Positions 44,869-53,789 of a stretch of DNA of 64,000 nt are shown piece by piece. Each line of letters begins with the position of its first letter. The first letter of the stretch is position 1. Below the pieces are notes generated by a model that worked only from the letters and a program-made list of their open reading frames with translations, searched no databases and had not been told where the DNA came from. Origin of the DNA: Halobacillus locisalis (GTDB lineage: Bacteria; Bacillota; Bacilli; Bacillales; Halobacillaceae); assembly GCF_013694105.1 (NCBI RefSeq), contig NZ_JACEFG010000001.1, forward strand, positions 496,001-560,000, written 5' to 3'. Position numbers and translations under genes: made by a program.

Positions 44869-45408
44869 GTGAAACCGTTCTTTGATGAATTATACGAAAA
44901 GTATCATCAGGACTTATTCCAATACATTATCTACATGGTCAAAGACCGGGATTTAGCTGAAGATCTAGTCCAGGATGTTTACATGAAAGTATTGAAGTCT
45001 TATGACACGTTTGACGGACGCAGTAGTGAAAAGACGTGGCTATTCTCAGTGGCTCGCCATGTGACAATCGATTATTTCCGTAAACAGAAGAGAAAAAGAA
45101 AACGGATTATGGACTTTTTTGATTGGGGAGAAAAAGGCGAGGAGTTGAAAGATCAATCCCGTCTCCCAGAGGAGATAGCTGTTCAAAATGAGGAGATGCA
45201 ATCGGTTTACAAGTCTTTAGATGATTGCACGATAGACCAGAGGAGTGTCATTGTGCTCAGGTTCATCCAAGGCATGTCGATTCAAGAGACAGCCGAAGTA
45301 CTGAGTTGGAGTGAAAGCAAAGTGAAGACAACCCAACATAGAGGAATGAAAGCGTTGAAAAATAAACTGGAAAAATCGAAGGAAGGAGGGGTACAACGTG
45401 AAGCGTAA
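44869..45408 (+). CDS. sigX: ECF RNA polymerase sigma factor SigX
   Basis: Extracytoplasmic-function sigma factor of 179 residues directing envelope-modification genes. Region 2 (YHQDLFQYIIYMVKDRDLAE, LVQDVYMKVL) and region 4 helix-turn-helix (SIQETAEVLSWSESKVKTTQHR). It starts at GTG 44869 with GCAGGAGGT upstream, overlaps rsiX by 11 bases, and lies after resE as in B. subtilis, though here separated from it by the cobalamin genes and the MITE-like element. Confidence 0.93.
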   Translation: MKPFFDELYEKYHQDLFQYIIYMVKDRDLAEDLVQDVYMKVLKSYDTFDGRSSEKTWLFSVARHVTIDYFRKQKRKRKRIMDFFDWGEKGEELKDQSRLPEEIAVQNEEMQSVYKSLDDCTIDQRSVIVLRFIQGMSIQETAEVLSWSESKVKTTQHRGMKALKNKLEKSKEGGVQREA

Positions 45409-46573
45409 GTCCTATGATGACAACCAGATCGAGGAGTTACTGAAAAACCTCCCACCTATTCAAGATCAACAAAACAAAGACGACTTATACAGACAAATCA
45501 ACAATCGGATGCACGCACCAAAAAGGCCAAAACCTCAATGGATTGTGCCCGCCTTCGCATCGGTATTCGTTCTATTTATTCTGGTCATGATTGTTCCATC
45601 TATTTTCAGTTCGATGAGTGGACAATTTTCTCAATCTTCTAATGAGGAATCGACATCTGAAAGTGCGGAGTCATCAATGGAGGGAAATACGGAAAGTAGC
45701 GGAGAAGAGACTAGTGAGGAAAGTGGCTCCGATCACTCATCTGATGAGGGAATAACCGGTGATCAAGCAGAAGAAGAACTGGCTGATAGAGAAGAACAAA
45801 CGGAGTCGACGAGTGATCCCGTGCCACTCGCTGTTGAACGGTACACAACCACTTCAGAAGGCGTCCCAAGAGTATATTTCGATTCACAAGGGCAAGTCCT
45901 GATACCTGTTACGTGGATAACGGAAGACTCCGATCCAAGCTCTTTTTCTCCTGATTTATATGGATTAACTCAAGTTGAAGTAGATTATACTTTCACAGCG
46001 CTGGAAGATGAGGTGGAAGTCGTATTTCCTACCGACTTTGTCTCGAATGGTAGCGCAATTGATCAAGCGGTCGCACGCTCCATTCAATGGAGAGCTGCCG
46101 CCTATGATGCCGATTCAATTCGTTTGAGAACGAAAGAAGGTGAGCCTGTTAACTTAGGTAACTTCGGCGAGATCGAGGAAATCTCCCCTATTGCAGAGGG
46201 GCGTTACATTTATCATATATTCACGAGTACAACGGGAGAACGCTTCTTAGTTCCGGTAGCTTTTAACGGGAGTTTTGAAGAAGCGGTGGAAAACATGAAA
46301 GAAGACCGTCCTGCAACAAAGGCTCCGGTACCTGATCACGTATCTTTTTCCTCTATTGAACGAATGGGAAATGCGGTACAAATCAATCTCACTCATAATG
46401 AATGGAAGGATCCGCAAGAACGTATTACCGCTGTCGAAGCCATATTGATGACAGCCAAACAGTACGGGTTTGAACATGTTTTGTTTACGGGAATAAGTCC
46501 TAGGGAAGATTCCATATATAATTACCAGCAACAAATAGAAGTACCGAACTCGATCAACCCACTTCAACCATAG
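45398..46573 (+). CDS. rsiX: Anti-sigma factor RsiX
   Basis: Membrane anti-sigma factor restraining SigX. Cytoplasmic N-terminus (1-45; IEELLKNLPPIQDQ), one membrane segment (about 47-70), then a long acidic Ser/Glu-rich linker (about 75-145) and an extracytoplasmic domain with GerMN-like character. 391 residues. Overlap with sigX ensures balanced synthesis. Confidence 0.9.
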   Translation: MKRKSYDDNQIEELLKNLPPIQDQQNKDDLYRQINNRMHAPKRPKPQWIVPAFASVFVLFILVMIVPSIFSSMSGQFSQSSNEESTSESAESSMEGNTESSGEETSEESGSDHSSDEGITGDQAEEELADREEQTESTSDPVPLAVERYTTTSEGVPRVYFDSQGQVLIPVTWITEDSDPSSFSPDLYGLTQVEVDYTFTALEDEVEVVFPTDFVSNGSAIDQAVARSIQWRAAAYDADSIRLRTKEGEPVNLGNFGEIEEISPIAEGRYIYHIFTSTTGERFLVPVAFNGSFEEAVENMKEDRPATKAPVPDHVSFSSIERMGNAVQINLTHNEWKDPQERITAVEAILMTAKQYGFEHVLFTGISPREDSIYNYQQQIEVPNSINPLQP

Positions 46574-46580
46574 CCTGAGT

Positions 46581-46611
46581 CCCCTTGCACCATTGTTGTG
46601 AGGGGGTTTTT
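46581..46611 (+). terminator. Intrinsic terminator of sigX-rsiX
   Basis: CCCCTT/AGGGGG outer stem with a CAC/GTG inner stem and one bulge, followed by five T residues. Confidence 0.78.
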
Positions 46612-46681
46612 GCTTTTCGATAGGTGCAGGGTTTGTTCTCGTGTTAAAATAATAGAGATGTGAAGAAAGGAACGATCCATC

Positions 46682-47134
46682 ATGGATAAAGAACAATTGA
46701 GGATGCAAGTGTCTGAAAAAATGAAATTGATCCGAGTGGAGTCCGGCTATACCCAAAATCGTATGGCTGAATGTTTAGGATTATCAAAAAAGACATTGGT
46801 ACAAATAGAAAAAGGCCGGACGATTGCCGGATGGACGACCGTGGTTGCCGTATGTGCATTATTTCAAGGCAGTGAAGTGTTGAAAGGGCTGCTTGGAGAT
46901 GCGCCGCTTGAAATCGTAGAGACGCTTGCGCACGATCAAGTAGAAAGGCCTTCTGGGCAGACAATGGGCGGGAAAGTGTGGTGGCAATCGCTCGAGGAGA
47001 ACGATTCGTTTATTCTTCAGCAAAATGTCATCAGTCAGCATTACCGGATCATCGATCATCATCACCAGCGCTGGTTCTCGAGCTTCGATGAGGAAGAGGT
47101 GAAGCGGCGTTTTTCTGAATTGAGTCATAACTAA
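46682..47134 (+). CDS. XRE-family transcriptional regulator
   Basis: A 150-residue protein with an N-terminal Cro/C1-type helix-turn-helix (about 12-65; RVESGYTQNRMAECLGLSKK TLVQIEKGR) and a C-terminal region with no domain I recognise (WWQSLEENDSF, HYRIIDHHHQRWFSSF). The basic DNA-binding residues are intact. Targets unknown. The ATG lies near an AAGGAACG. Convergent with the ferredoxin gene. Confidence 0.82.
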   Translation: MDKEQLRMQVSEKMKLIRVESGYTQNRMAECLGLSKKTLVQIEKGRTIAGWTTVVAVCALFQGSEVLKGLLGDAPLEIVETLAHDQVERPSGQTMGGKVWWQSLEENDSFILQQNVISQHYRIIDHHHQRWFSSFDEEEVKRRFSELSHN

Positions 47135-47135
47135 A

Positions 47136-47158
47136 ACCCCCTTCCATAAGAAGGGGGT
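47136..47158. terminator. Hairpin between convergent genes
   Basis: Nine-bp stem (ACCCCCTTC with GAAGGGGGT, 5-nt loop). T tracts are poor on both sides, but its position between the XRE regulator and fer suggests termination. Confidence 0.6.
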
Positions 47159-47163
47159 CCTAA

Positions 47164-47439
<276 letters not shown>

Positions 47440-47504
47440 CTATTGTAAATGGCTGGTCTACCGATTTCAACGAAACAATTCGAATGAACGAGGGAGTGAC
47501 CGAA

Positions 47505-48569
47505 GTGTTTGAGGCGATTCTATTAACTTGTGTACACCACATTCAAGCAGAGCGAACGATTTCAGGCATCTATCATTTATTGACTGGAAAACGATCTTCA
47601 CAAACGATGCAGGATGCAAAGGGGTATGCTTTGGAGGGGTTTTTTGGGATTTATAAATCCCTTGAAAGACATCAGCTTGACCATTACTTCAATCAATTGG
47701 AGCAGAAAGGGATGATTGAAACGAACGATCAGCAATTCGTCCATTTGACTGAAGTAGGAGAAAAAGGTTACCAGGAGATCGACGCATCGGCGATTGCTTA
47801 CTTTCAGGGATTAACCTACCATCAGATGACACCGGTCTTTGAAAAGCGTCTGCTATTACTCGTTCAGACGATGACGAACATCACCAACAATAGGCGGTCT
47901 TTCATTCCGATTATCGATGACGCACCAACACAGTCATGGGTGAGAGGGATCTATGCATCCTATCAAGGCCAGACAGATTCGTTTGTAGATTCCCTTCATG
48001 AAGAACTGCACACTCTCTTATCCGGTCGAACGACTAGAGAAGCCTACGTGTTCAGTTCTCGGTTAACAGGGAATGGGGTCATTGGCCTCACATATGAACA
48101 ACTTTCTACAGAGAGTGGTTTGAGTAAAGAAGACGTTCACCTTTATCTTCAACATGTGTATCATTACCTCTTACAAAAAGTCCGGCAGTACCCTAGTTCG
48201 TTTCCGATCCTTTCTCAATGCATAGAAGGTTTAGGTGATTCGACATTGATTACACAGTCGGCGAACCGTACGTATTATTATATAAAGCTAGGATGGACAA
48301 TCGATGAAATTATGAAAAAGCGGCGTTTAAAGAAAAGTACAATTCAAGATCATCTAGTTGAAGCGGCTCTAGTCATTCCTGATTTTTCAATTGATTCCTT
48401 TATTTCGATCGAGGGACAATCTTTGATTCTTTCTATGACAGAGTCGTTAGAAACAAAACGTCTGAAGCAAATACACCAAGGGTTGAACGGTGAATTCAGC
48501 TACTTTCAAATTCGTCTGACCCTTGCCCATCATCAACATTTTTCGAAAGAAGGGACATCGTATGCATGA
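47505..48569 (+). CDS. ypbB: YpbB-like helix-turn-helix protein
   Basis: A 354-residue protein of unknown function found beside recQ in bacilli. Near the C-terminus, WTIDEIMKKRRLKKSTIQDH matches the HTH_40 domain shared with RecQ C-termini, so it may act with the helicase. I prefer the GTG at 47505, six bases after GAGGGAG, over the ATG at 47484, which has no ribosome site. Overlaps recQ by eight bases. Confidence 0.85.
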   Translation: MFEAILLTCVHHIQAERTISGIYHLLTGKRSSQTMQDAKGYALEGFFGIYKSLERHQLDHYFNQLEQKGMIETNDQQFVHLTEVGEKGYQEIDASAIAYFQGLTYHQMTPVFEKRLLLLVQTMTNITNNRRSFIPIIDDAPTQSWVRGIYASYQGQTDSFVDSLHEELHTLLSGRTTREAYVFSSRLTGNGVIGLTYEQLSTESGLSKEDVHLYLQHVYHYLLQKVRQYPSSFPILSQCIEGLGDSTLITQSANRTYYYIKLGWTIDEIMKKRRLKKSTIQDHLVEAALVIPDFSIDSFISIEGQSLILSMTESLETKRLKQIHQGLNGEFSYFQIRLTLAHHQHFSKEGTSYA

Positions 48570-50118
48570 TCTGACCCACTACTTAGAACAAACATTCGGA
48601 TACTCGACTTTTCGTGAAGGACAGCGGACCATCATTGAGGACGTGTTACGTGGTGACGATGTGCTCGGTATTTTGCCTACTGGAACCGGAAAATCACTTT
48701 GTTATCAACTTCCTGCTCAAATTCAGGAAGGGATTACTGTCGTTGTATCTCCTTTGATTTCTTTAATGATCGATCAAGTCAAACAACTAAAATCACAAGG
48801 CTATAAATCAGTGATCGCTTTAAATAGTTTCATGGACCGAGAACAACGGATGAATGCGATGAAAAATGTAACACGTTATAAACTCATCTATGTATCTCCC
48901 GAGATGCTCCAGAACGATTGGCTCATTGAAAGGTTGCAACAAGCGACTGTAGATTTATTTGTGATTGACGAGGCACATTGTATCTCCCAGTGGGGACATG
49001 AATTCAGAACAGACTATTTAAAACTGCATCGCGTGATTCACCAACTCGGAGACCCTACAGTTTTAGCTCTTAGCGCGACGGCCACACCTGAAGTACAGGA
49101 AGATATCAAAGAAAAACTAAATAGGCCGGAAATGAAGCAGTTAATTTATCCTATGGATAAACCAAATATCAGTTTTGCGGTAAGACATGTATCGTCTCCT
49201 GGTGAGAAAGTGAAGCAGATTAAACAAGTGATAGCTAAGAATGATGCGCCGACGATGATTTATTTTTCAAGTAGGCAGTGGGCAGAGCGAGTAGCCGCTG
49301 AACTGCAACAAATAGGAACAAGACGTGTAGCCTTTTATCATGGTGGGATGGAGCAAACGGATCGTATGCTTGTCCAGCAGCAGTTCATGAATGATCAGTT
49401 GGATGTGATTTGTTGTACAAGTGCATTTGGTATGGGGGTAGACAAGAAGAACATTCGCTTAGTCATTCATTATCATTTCCCAGCACAACTTGAGTCGTTC
49501 ATCCAAGAGGTGGGGCGTGCTGGTAGAGATGGCCATCCTTGTGTGAGCTTGGTCCTTCATACAGCAAAAGATCATTTATTACCACAAATGCTGATTGAGA
49601 GTGAAGTTCCGGAGAAAGCGGATGTGAATCATATTCTTTCTCATATTAATGGATACCGTTCATCGAACGAGCCATTGCCTGAAGATGAGCTTGTCAGAGA
49701 AAGGTTACGGCTTTCGGAATCCCAATGGAATTTTATCAAATATCAATTAGAAGAACGAGGCGTGATAGATGGGAGGGAGGTCATAAATAAACCGGATCAC
49801 CCTCATGTAGTGCGTGACATCATACAGGTGGTTCAAGAAAGGTGGCATTATAAACAATCAAAGTTAAAAGAAATGATTGACTGGATTCACCACACAGAGT
49901 GCCGCAGGGAAGCTTTATATCGCCCGTTTCAAGACGAAGTGAGGACACCAATTGTAGCGTGCTGCGATGCTTGTTCTTTCGATATTGATGCACTCGAATT
50001 GTCAACGCAAAAGAAGAAAAGTAGCACACGAACGTGGGAAGAACGATTAGCTCTAGTGTTTGGTAGAGGAGGCAACCATGAAACGTCAAGCAGAAATCAT
50101 CCAACAAATGAGCGATAA
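48562..50118 (+). CDS. recQ: RecQ-family ATP-dependent DNA helicase (RecS-type)
   Basis: 3'-5' DNA helicase of 518 residues. Helicase motifs: FREGQRTIIEDVL (motif 0), LPTGTGKSLCYQLP (Walker A), DEAHCISQWGHEFR (Walker B), SATATPEVQ, and AFGMGVDKKNIRLVIHYHFP with QEVGRAGRDG (motif VI). Zinc-binding Cys residues near the C-terminus (ECRRE, CCDAC). No HRDC domain, so it is the short form like B. subtilis RecS. The ATG at 48562 overlaps ypbB. Confidence 0.92.
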   Translation: MHDLTHYLEQTFGYSTFREGQRTIIEDVLRGDDVLGILPTGTGKSLCYQLPAQIQEGITVVVSPLISLMIDQVKQLKSQGYKSVIALNSFMDREQRMNAMKNVTRYKLIYVSPEMLQNDWLIERLQQATVDLFVIDEAHCISQWGHEFRTDYLKLHRVIHQLGDPTVLALSATATPEVQEDIKEKLNRPEMKQLIYPMDKPNISFAVRHVSSPGEKVKQIKQVIAKNDAPTMIYFSSRQWAERVAAELQQIGTRRVAFYHGGMEQTDRMLVQQQFMNDQLDVICCTSAFGMGVDKKNIRLVIHYHFPAQLESFIQEVGRAGRDGHPCVSLVLHTAKDHLLPQMLIESEVPEKADVNHILSHINGYRSSNEPLPEDELVRERLRLSESQWNFIKYQLEERGVIDGREVINKPDHPHVVRDIIQVVQERWHYKQSKLKEMIDWIHHTECRREALYRPFQDEVRTPIVACCDACSFDIDALELSTQKKKSSTRTWEERLALVFGRGGNHETSSRNHPTNER

Positions 50119-50695
50119 GGATATCACGATTCAATTGATAGCCACACAAATTATTCTACTTTCAATCGCTTTAGTGACAAGTCTTTTTCTTTTTGATGCT
50201 TACTGGTCTGATTGGATGAGTCTGTTCCCTATCTCTCCATCCATGTGGGTATGGTACGGGGTTATACCGGGACTTCTGATTCTACTCATCGATTTCACTC
50301 TTCTGTATAGTTTACCTAAACGGTTTTATGACGATGGCGGCATTAATGAGAAAGTGTTTAAGAACCGGACGACCCCAAGTGTCATTCTTCTTACGTTACT
50401 GATCGCGATTAGTGAGGAAATGCTGTTTAGAGGGGTTGTTCATACTCAATTTGGGTACGTGATTGCAAGTATCGTCTTTGCTGTCATTCATTTTCGCTAT
50501 TTGACCAAACCGGTGCTTCTCATTTCTGTCCTATTAGTAAGCTTTTACATTGGCTATTTATTCGAAGTCACAGAAAGTCTCACGGTGACCATCACGGCTC
50601 ACTTTATTGTGGATGCTGTGTTAGGTTTGTGGATTCGTTACGGAAAGTGGGGACGGGAAAATGGAGAGTCAACATCAATCAAAGGATCAAGCTGA
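50078..50695 (+). CDS. ypbD: CPBP intramembrane glutamic protease (YpbD-like)
   Basis: CAAX protease/bacteriocin-processing family membrane protein of 205 residues with about six segments. Catalytic motifs: EExxxR as SEEMLFRGVV, FxxxH as FAVIHFRY, and the C-terminal HFIVD. The ATG at 50078 follows GAGGAGG inside the 3' end of recQ, which it overlaps by 41 bases. Substrate unknown. Confidence 0.87.
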   Translation: MKRQAEIIQQMSDKDITIQLIATQIILLSIALVTSLFLFDAYWSDWMSLFPISPSMWVWYGVIPGLLILLIDFTLLYSLPKRFYDDGGINEKVFKNRTTPSVILLTLLIAISEEMLFRGVVHTQFGYVIASIVFAVIHFRYLTKPVLLISVLLVSFYIGYLFEVTESLTVTITAHFIVDAVLGLWIRYGKWGRENGESTSIKGSS

Positions 50696-50966
50696 GTCAT
50701 TACGTACCTACAAAGAAGAAGGTGGATTTAAAGAGGGAATGGACGTCCTTGACCTACCTCCAAGAAGTGAAGTCCACCAACAACGCACCAAAAAAACAAA
50801 ATGGAAAATCAGTAGTATGTGGATTCGCTTCCTGTTCTTATGGTTTGTTATTATAGCTGCGATCCTGCTTTCTTTTCCATACTGGGACCGGTGGTTTGGT
50901 TCATCAGAGAATCCTTCTATCATCGAAGAACACCCCCTGCATGAGCAAGTCACGGTAGACAACTAA
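50661..50966 (+). CDS. Single-span membrane protein at the ypbE position
   Basis: A 101-residue protein: charged N-terminus (1-52), one membrane segment (about 55-75) and a short acidic outside tail. B. subtilis has YpbE here, with a similar topology plus an extracellular LysM domain; this one ends where that would begin. GGGGACGGG lies before the ATG, and it overlaps ypbD. Function unknown. Confidence 0.65.
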   Translation: MESQHQSKDQAESLRTYKEEGGFKEGMDVLDLPPRSEVHQQRTKKTKWKISSMWIRFLFLWFVIIAAILLSFPYWDRWFGSSENPSIIEEHPLHEQVTVDN

Positions 50967-50969
50967 AAA

Positions 50970-50996
50970 CACCTCCGAAATGGAAGGAGGTGTAAG
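50970..50996 (-). terminator. Terminator of the cotJ operon
   Basis: Eight-bp stem ACACCTCC/GGAGGTGT. Read on the minus strand it is followed by five T residues, so it serves cotJC. Confidence 0.8.
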
Positions 50997-51003
50997 GATT
51001 AAG

Positions 51004-51573
51004 CTAAAAGAATACTTTTCTATCTTTCTCGAATTTAAGTATTTCGACGGCTTCTCGAAAGCGTTGGGAGTGGATGATTTCTCTTTCCCGCAAGAACTTG
51101 AGGCTATCATTCAAGCATGGGTCATCTGACATATTAATAATCCATTGATAAGTCGCTCTCGCTTTTTCTTCCGCAGCAATATCCTCATATAAATCGGCTA
51201 TGGGGTCACCCTTAGCTGCGATGTAAGTAGCTGTCCACGGTGAACCAGCTGCATTACTGTAATATAAAGCATGATCATGGTTTGCATAATGCGCTCCTAA
51301 GCCGGCTTCTTTCATTTGTTCCGGCGTAGCATCTTTGGTTAGCTTATAAATCATAGTCGCAATCATCTCAAGGTGAGCAAATTCCTCCGTGCCAATGTCT
51401 GTTAAGAGTCCGATCACTTTGTCTGGAATGGTGTACCGCTGATTTAAGTAGCGCAGAGCGGCCGATAATTCACCGTCAGCTCCTCCGTATTGTTCAATCA
51501 AGTACTTCGCTAATCTAGGATTACATTCGGTCACCTTGACTGGATACTGCAACTTCTTCTCATAATACCACAT
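51004..51573 (-). CDS. cotJC: Spore coat protein CotJC (manganese catalase family)
   Basis: Inner spore-coat protein of 189 residues with the four-helix dimanganese catalase fold. Metal-ligand candidates are the Glu of YGGADGELSAALRYL, EEFAHLEM, and EEKARATYQW with the His of REREIIHSQRF. GAGGAGG precedes the ATG at 51573. Last gene of cotJABC, made in the mother cell. Confidence 0.94.
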   Translation of the reverse strand: MWYYEKKLQYPVKVTECNPRLAKYLIEQYGGADGELSAALRYLNQRYTIPDKVIGLLTDIGTEEFAHLEMIATMIYKLTKDATPEQMKEAGLGAHYANHDHALYYSNAAGSPWTATYIAAKGDPIADLYEDIAAEEKARATYQWIINMSDDPCLNDSLKFLREREIIHSQRFREAVEILKFEKDRKVFF

Positions 51574-51589
51574 CAAGCGTCCTCCTCAC

Positions 51590-51853
51590 TCATAGTTGCC
51601 ACGGCCAGGGGCTATCCTTCCAGTTCCATGGATAACCTGAATAGCTTGCCCCATATTGCCTGAGGGGCCCGAAATGTTGTTCATACACGTGCTTCAAGTC
51701 CCGACTTTCAACAGCTAATTGGTTAAATTGTTGAATAGCTTGAGAGTCTTGAGGGTGAGTATCTAAATAAAGAGTAAGATCCACCAAGGCAAAATCGACC
51801 ATTTGAATTTTTTCCATCAGTTCATAGCGGTTAACGGTCTTTTGCTTGCTCAT
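51590..51853 (-). CDS. cotJB: Spore coat protein CotJB
   Basis: An 87-residue coat component with YELMEKIQMVDFALVDLTLYLDTHP and YEQHFGPLRQYG typical of CotJB. GAGGAGG precedes the ATG at 51853. Overlaps cotJA by 23 bases. Confidence 0.92.
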   Translation of the reverse strand: MSKQKTVNRYELMEKIQMVDFALVDLTLYLDTHPQDSQAIQQFNQLAVESRDLKHVYEQHFGPLRQYGASYSGYPWNWKDSPWPWQL

Positions 51854-52070
51854 GATTGCCTCCTCTCTTTGCTGGGGCCGGGAAAGGATCATAAAAAGCG
51901 GGCCACAATGTCCCTTTATAGAGAGCTTCCTTCAAGGAGTACTGTGGCATGCTCGGTTGCTGGAAACCGATGTACAGGTCAGGAGGCGTCGAGTAACAAA
52001 CGTATGGCCTTGGTGGGCATGGATCAAAAGGTCCGTGATATGGCTGATAACACTTCGTTGGCGTATTCAT
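51831..52070 (-). CDS. cotJA: Spore coat associated protein CotJA
   Basis: Short Pro/Tyr-rich coat protein (YHGPFDPCPPRPYVCYSTPP, LKEALYKGTLWPAFYDPF). I chose the ATG at 52070 (79 residues), which has GGAAGGTGAT upstream; the ATG at 52091 has no ribosome site but cannot be ruled out. First gene of the operon. Confidence 0.88.
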   Translation of the reverse strand: MNTPTKCYQPYHGPFDPCPPRPYVCYSTPPDLYIGFQQPSMPQYSLKEALYKGTLWPAFYDPFPAPAKRGGNHEQAKDR

Positions 52071-52104
52071 CACTTCATCATCACCTTCCATTACTCATCA
52101 ACAC

Positions 52105-52133
52105 ACTTTATGCAACAGAATCTGTGGCTATTC
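52105..52133 (-). promoter_or_regulatory. Possible SigE promoter of cotJ
   Basis: On the minus strand GAATAGC (52133-52127), a 14-bp spacer and CATAAAGT (52112-52105) resemble SigE -35 (GHATATT-like) and -10 (CATACAnT). cotJ is SigE-controlled in B. subtilis. Confidence 0.45.
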
Positions 52134-52206
52134 TTTAAAAGAGGGGAGGAATCTGTAGGATACATAGAGAATTAAGAGTAGAAAAGACTATCAACGAGGT
52201 GATGAG

Positions 52207-52839
52207 ATGTTTGTCAAAGGGATTATGAAGCCGTCGCATAAATCATACACGGCAAGAAGCGCTGATCCGTTGAATACGGTTCTTGAGATGTTAAATCAGC
52301 ATGATATCGATTCCGTGCCTGTATTGGACGGTAAAATATTTAAAGGGATGGTTTCCAAGGAGACGATTTATCGTTCTTTCTTTAATGGAAATCAGTCAAA
52401 AGAACAATTCCTCAGTCAAACTACTGCTGGAGATATTGCAGATCATGAGGACCTTTATATTCATGATGAAGAGGTGTTTGAGCGTACCTTACCCTCTTTC
52501 AAAGGGTTTCCTGTTTTAGCGGTGGTCAATGAGAATAAAGAATTTCTTGGATTAGTCACAAGGTATGACGTTATTGAACAATTCGAGAGCGCGTTTGGAG
52601 TGAAGAGGGCTGGCATTCGGATCGCCTTTACGTCAGAGGAGTCTGCAGGGCGTATTGAACGATTAGGGGATATCATCCAGAGTTATCACGGAAACATTAT
52701 TTCTCTCGCGACATTCGATGAAACAGACAAATTAGCAAGGCGCATCGTCTTGAAAATTGAGAAGAAAGACAATATTGACACATTCACGAAGAAGCTAGAG
52801 AAGTCTGGATTCCGTATTTTGAGTGTAAAAGAGGTATAA
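52207..52839 (+). CDS. CBS-pair and ACT domain protein (AcuB-like)
   Basis: A 210-residue soluble protein: two CBS domains (about 1-60 and 70-130; IDSVPVLDGKIFKGMVSKE and FPVLAVVNENKEFLGLVTRYDV) and a C-terminal ACT-type region (about 138-210). CBS pairs bind adenine nucleotides, ACT domains bind amino acids or similar ligands, so a metabolic sensor is likely. Same architecture as B. subtilis AcuB, but without acuA or acuC neighbours. Confidence 0.8.
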   Translation: MFVKGIMKPSHKSYTARSADPLNTVLEMLNQHDIDSVPVLDGKIFKGMVSKETIYRSFFNGNQSKEQFLSQTTAGDIADHEDLYIHDEEVFERTLPSFKGFPVLAVVNENKEFLGLVTRYDVIEQFESAFGVKRAGIRIAFTSEESAGRIERLGDIIQSYHGNIISLATFDETDKLARRIVLKIEKKDNIDTFTKKLEKSGFRILSVKEV

Positions 52840-52841
52840 GC

Positions 52842-52878
52842 AAAGACCGCTATGGGTGGCATAGCGGTCTTTTTTTCT
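52842..52878 (+). terminator. Strong intrinsic terminator
   Basis: Perfect 13-bp stem (52842-52854 with 52860-52872), 5-nt loop and seven T residues. Confidence 0.93.
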
Positions 52879-52907
52879 TTCACTTAGGCTGCTTTTTGTG
52901 ATAAGAT
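52879..52907 (+). promoter_or_regulatory. Possible promoter of the phosphoesterase gene
   Basis: TTCACT (52879-52884), 17-bp spacer, TAAGAT (52902-52907). If used, transcription starts near 52914, which argues for a start codon downstream of the ATG at 52906. Confidence 0.4.
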
Positions 52908-52941
52908 GTGTTTTACTCTCTTTCTGAGGATGGTGTTCTTC

Positions 52942-53715
52942 TTGGGTTTGATTATAAGTTTCATCATCACTATAGGAGTCCTATTGTTGCTCTATATGTT
53001 TTTTAAATCTCAGCATGATCATGTACGCACTCACGTGGTGCAAGATTCGCATTTTCCATCAACTATTCCTCTTACACTATTCTTTATATCAGATATACAT
53101 AACCGGATTATCAAAGAGGGTACATTATCTCAAGTGAAAGAAGTCGACTTAATCATCATCGGCGGAGACCTCGTGGACAAACGGACGAGTCTCGAAAAGT
53201 TGAGAACAAACCTTGATAAACTCCGTCATTTCCAAGTACCAATCTATTTTGTGCCAGGCAATAATGACCATGAACTAAAAGAAAGCGAACTCTTAGAAGT
53301 TTTAACGGAATTTTCCATTCAAGTCTTAAGCAATGAAGATGACGTCTTTGAACATAAAGACGGATCTCCTCTTATGCTTAGTGGCATGGATCCCTATTTT
53401 TTGAGACCACGACATACTATGGCACAGATTCATCATTCAGATTGCTTCCAGATTCTTTGTGTCCACGATCCATTCGTGTATGAACGGATGAATAAAAAGG
53501 ACCAAAAGAGATTTCATCTCGTTCTTAGTGGACATACACATGGTGGGCAAATTCGATTTCTTGGATTTGGACCTTATAAAAGGGGAGGATTTCGTACTTA
53601 TGCGAGTCGACATCTGCTCGTAAGTGAAGGGTATGGGACCTCAGTTTGGCCATTACGTCTGGGAACGACTGCAGAATGTCATATTCTAACCATTCGGCGC
53701 CCGAGTGGGCTATAG
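52942..53715 (+). CDS. ypbG: Membrane-anchored metallophosphoesterase (YpbG-like)
   Basis: Calcineurin-like phosphoesterase with an N-terminal membrane helix. Metal motifs: FISDIHN, IIGGDLVDKR, PGNNDHE, and SGHTHGGQIRF. Substrate unknown. Three in-frame starts exist: ATG 52906, ATG 52930 and TTG 52942; only the TTG has a ribosome site (GAGGATGG, eight bases upstream), and the likely promoter lies over 52906. Same place as ypbG in B. subtilis, before ypbH. Confidence 0.85.
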   Translation: MGLIISFIITIGVLLLLYMFFKSQHDHVRTHVVQDSHFPSTIPLTLFFISDIHNRIIKEGTLSQVKEVDLIIIGGDLVDKRTSLEKLRTNLDKLRHFQVPIYFVPGNNDHELKESELLEVLTEFSIQVLSNEDDVFEHKDGSPLMLSGMDPYFLRPRHTMAQIHHSDCFQILCVHDPFVYERMNKKDQKRFHLVLSGHTHGGQIRFLGFGPYKRGGFRTYASRHLLVSEGYGTSVWPLRLGTTAECHILTIRRPSGL

Positions 53716-53728
53716 AGAATATACAAAT

Positions 53729-53758
53729 TTTACATGACATTTGCACAAACGATATAAT
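53729..53758 (+). promoter_or_regulatory. Promoter of the B12-binding MerR regulator
   Basis: TTTACA (53729-53734), 18-bp spacer, consensus TATAAT (53753-53758), 31 bp before the ATG. Autoregulation would be in keeping with the CarH/LitR family but no operator is proven. Confidence 0.6.
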
Positions 53759-53789
53759 GATAGTAAATATAGTGTGTGGGGGCAATCCT

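Noticed and set aside
53727-53750. TnTACA-like half-sites overlapping the -35 of the B12 regulator as a CarH operator
   Set aside because: The two half-sites are 13 bp apart and one is mismatched, unlike the regular spacing of known CarH operators; too weak to annotate.
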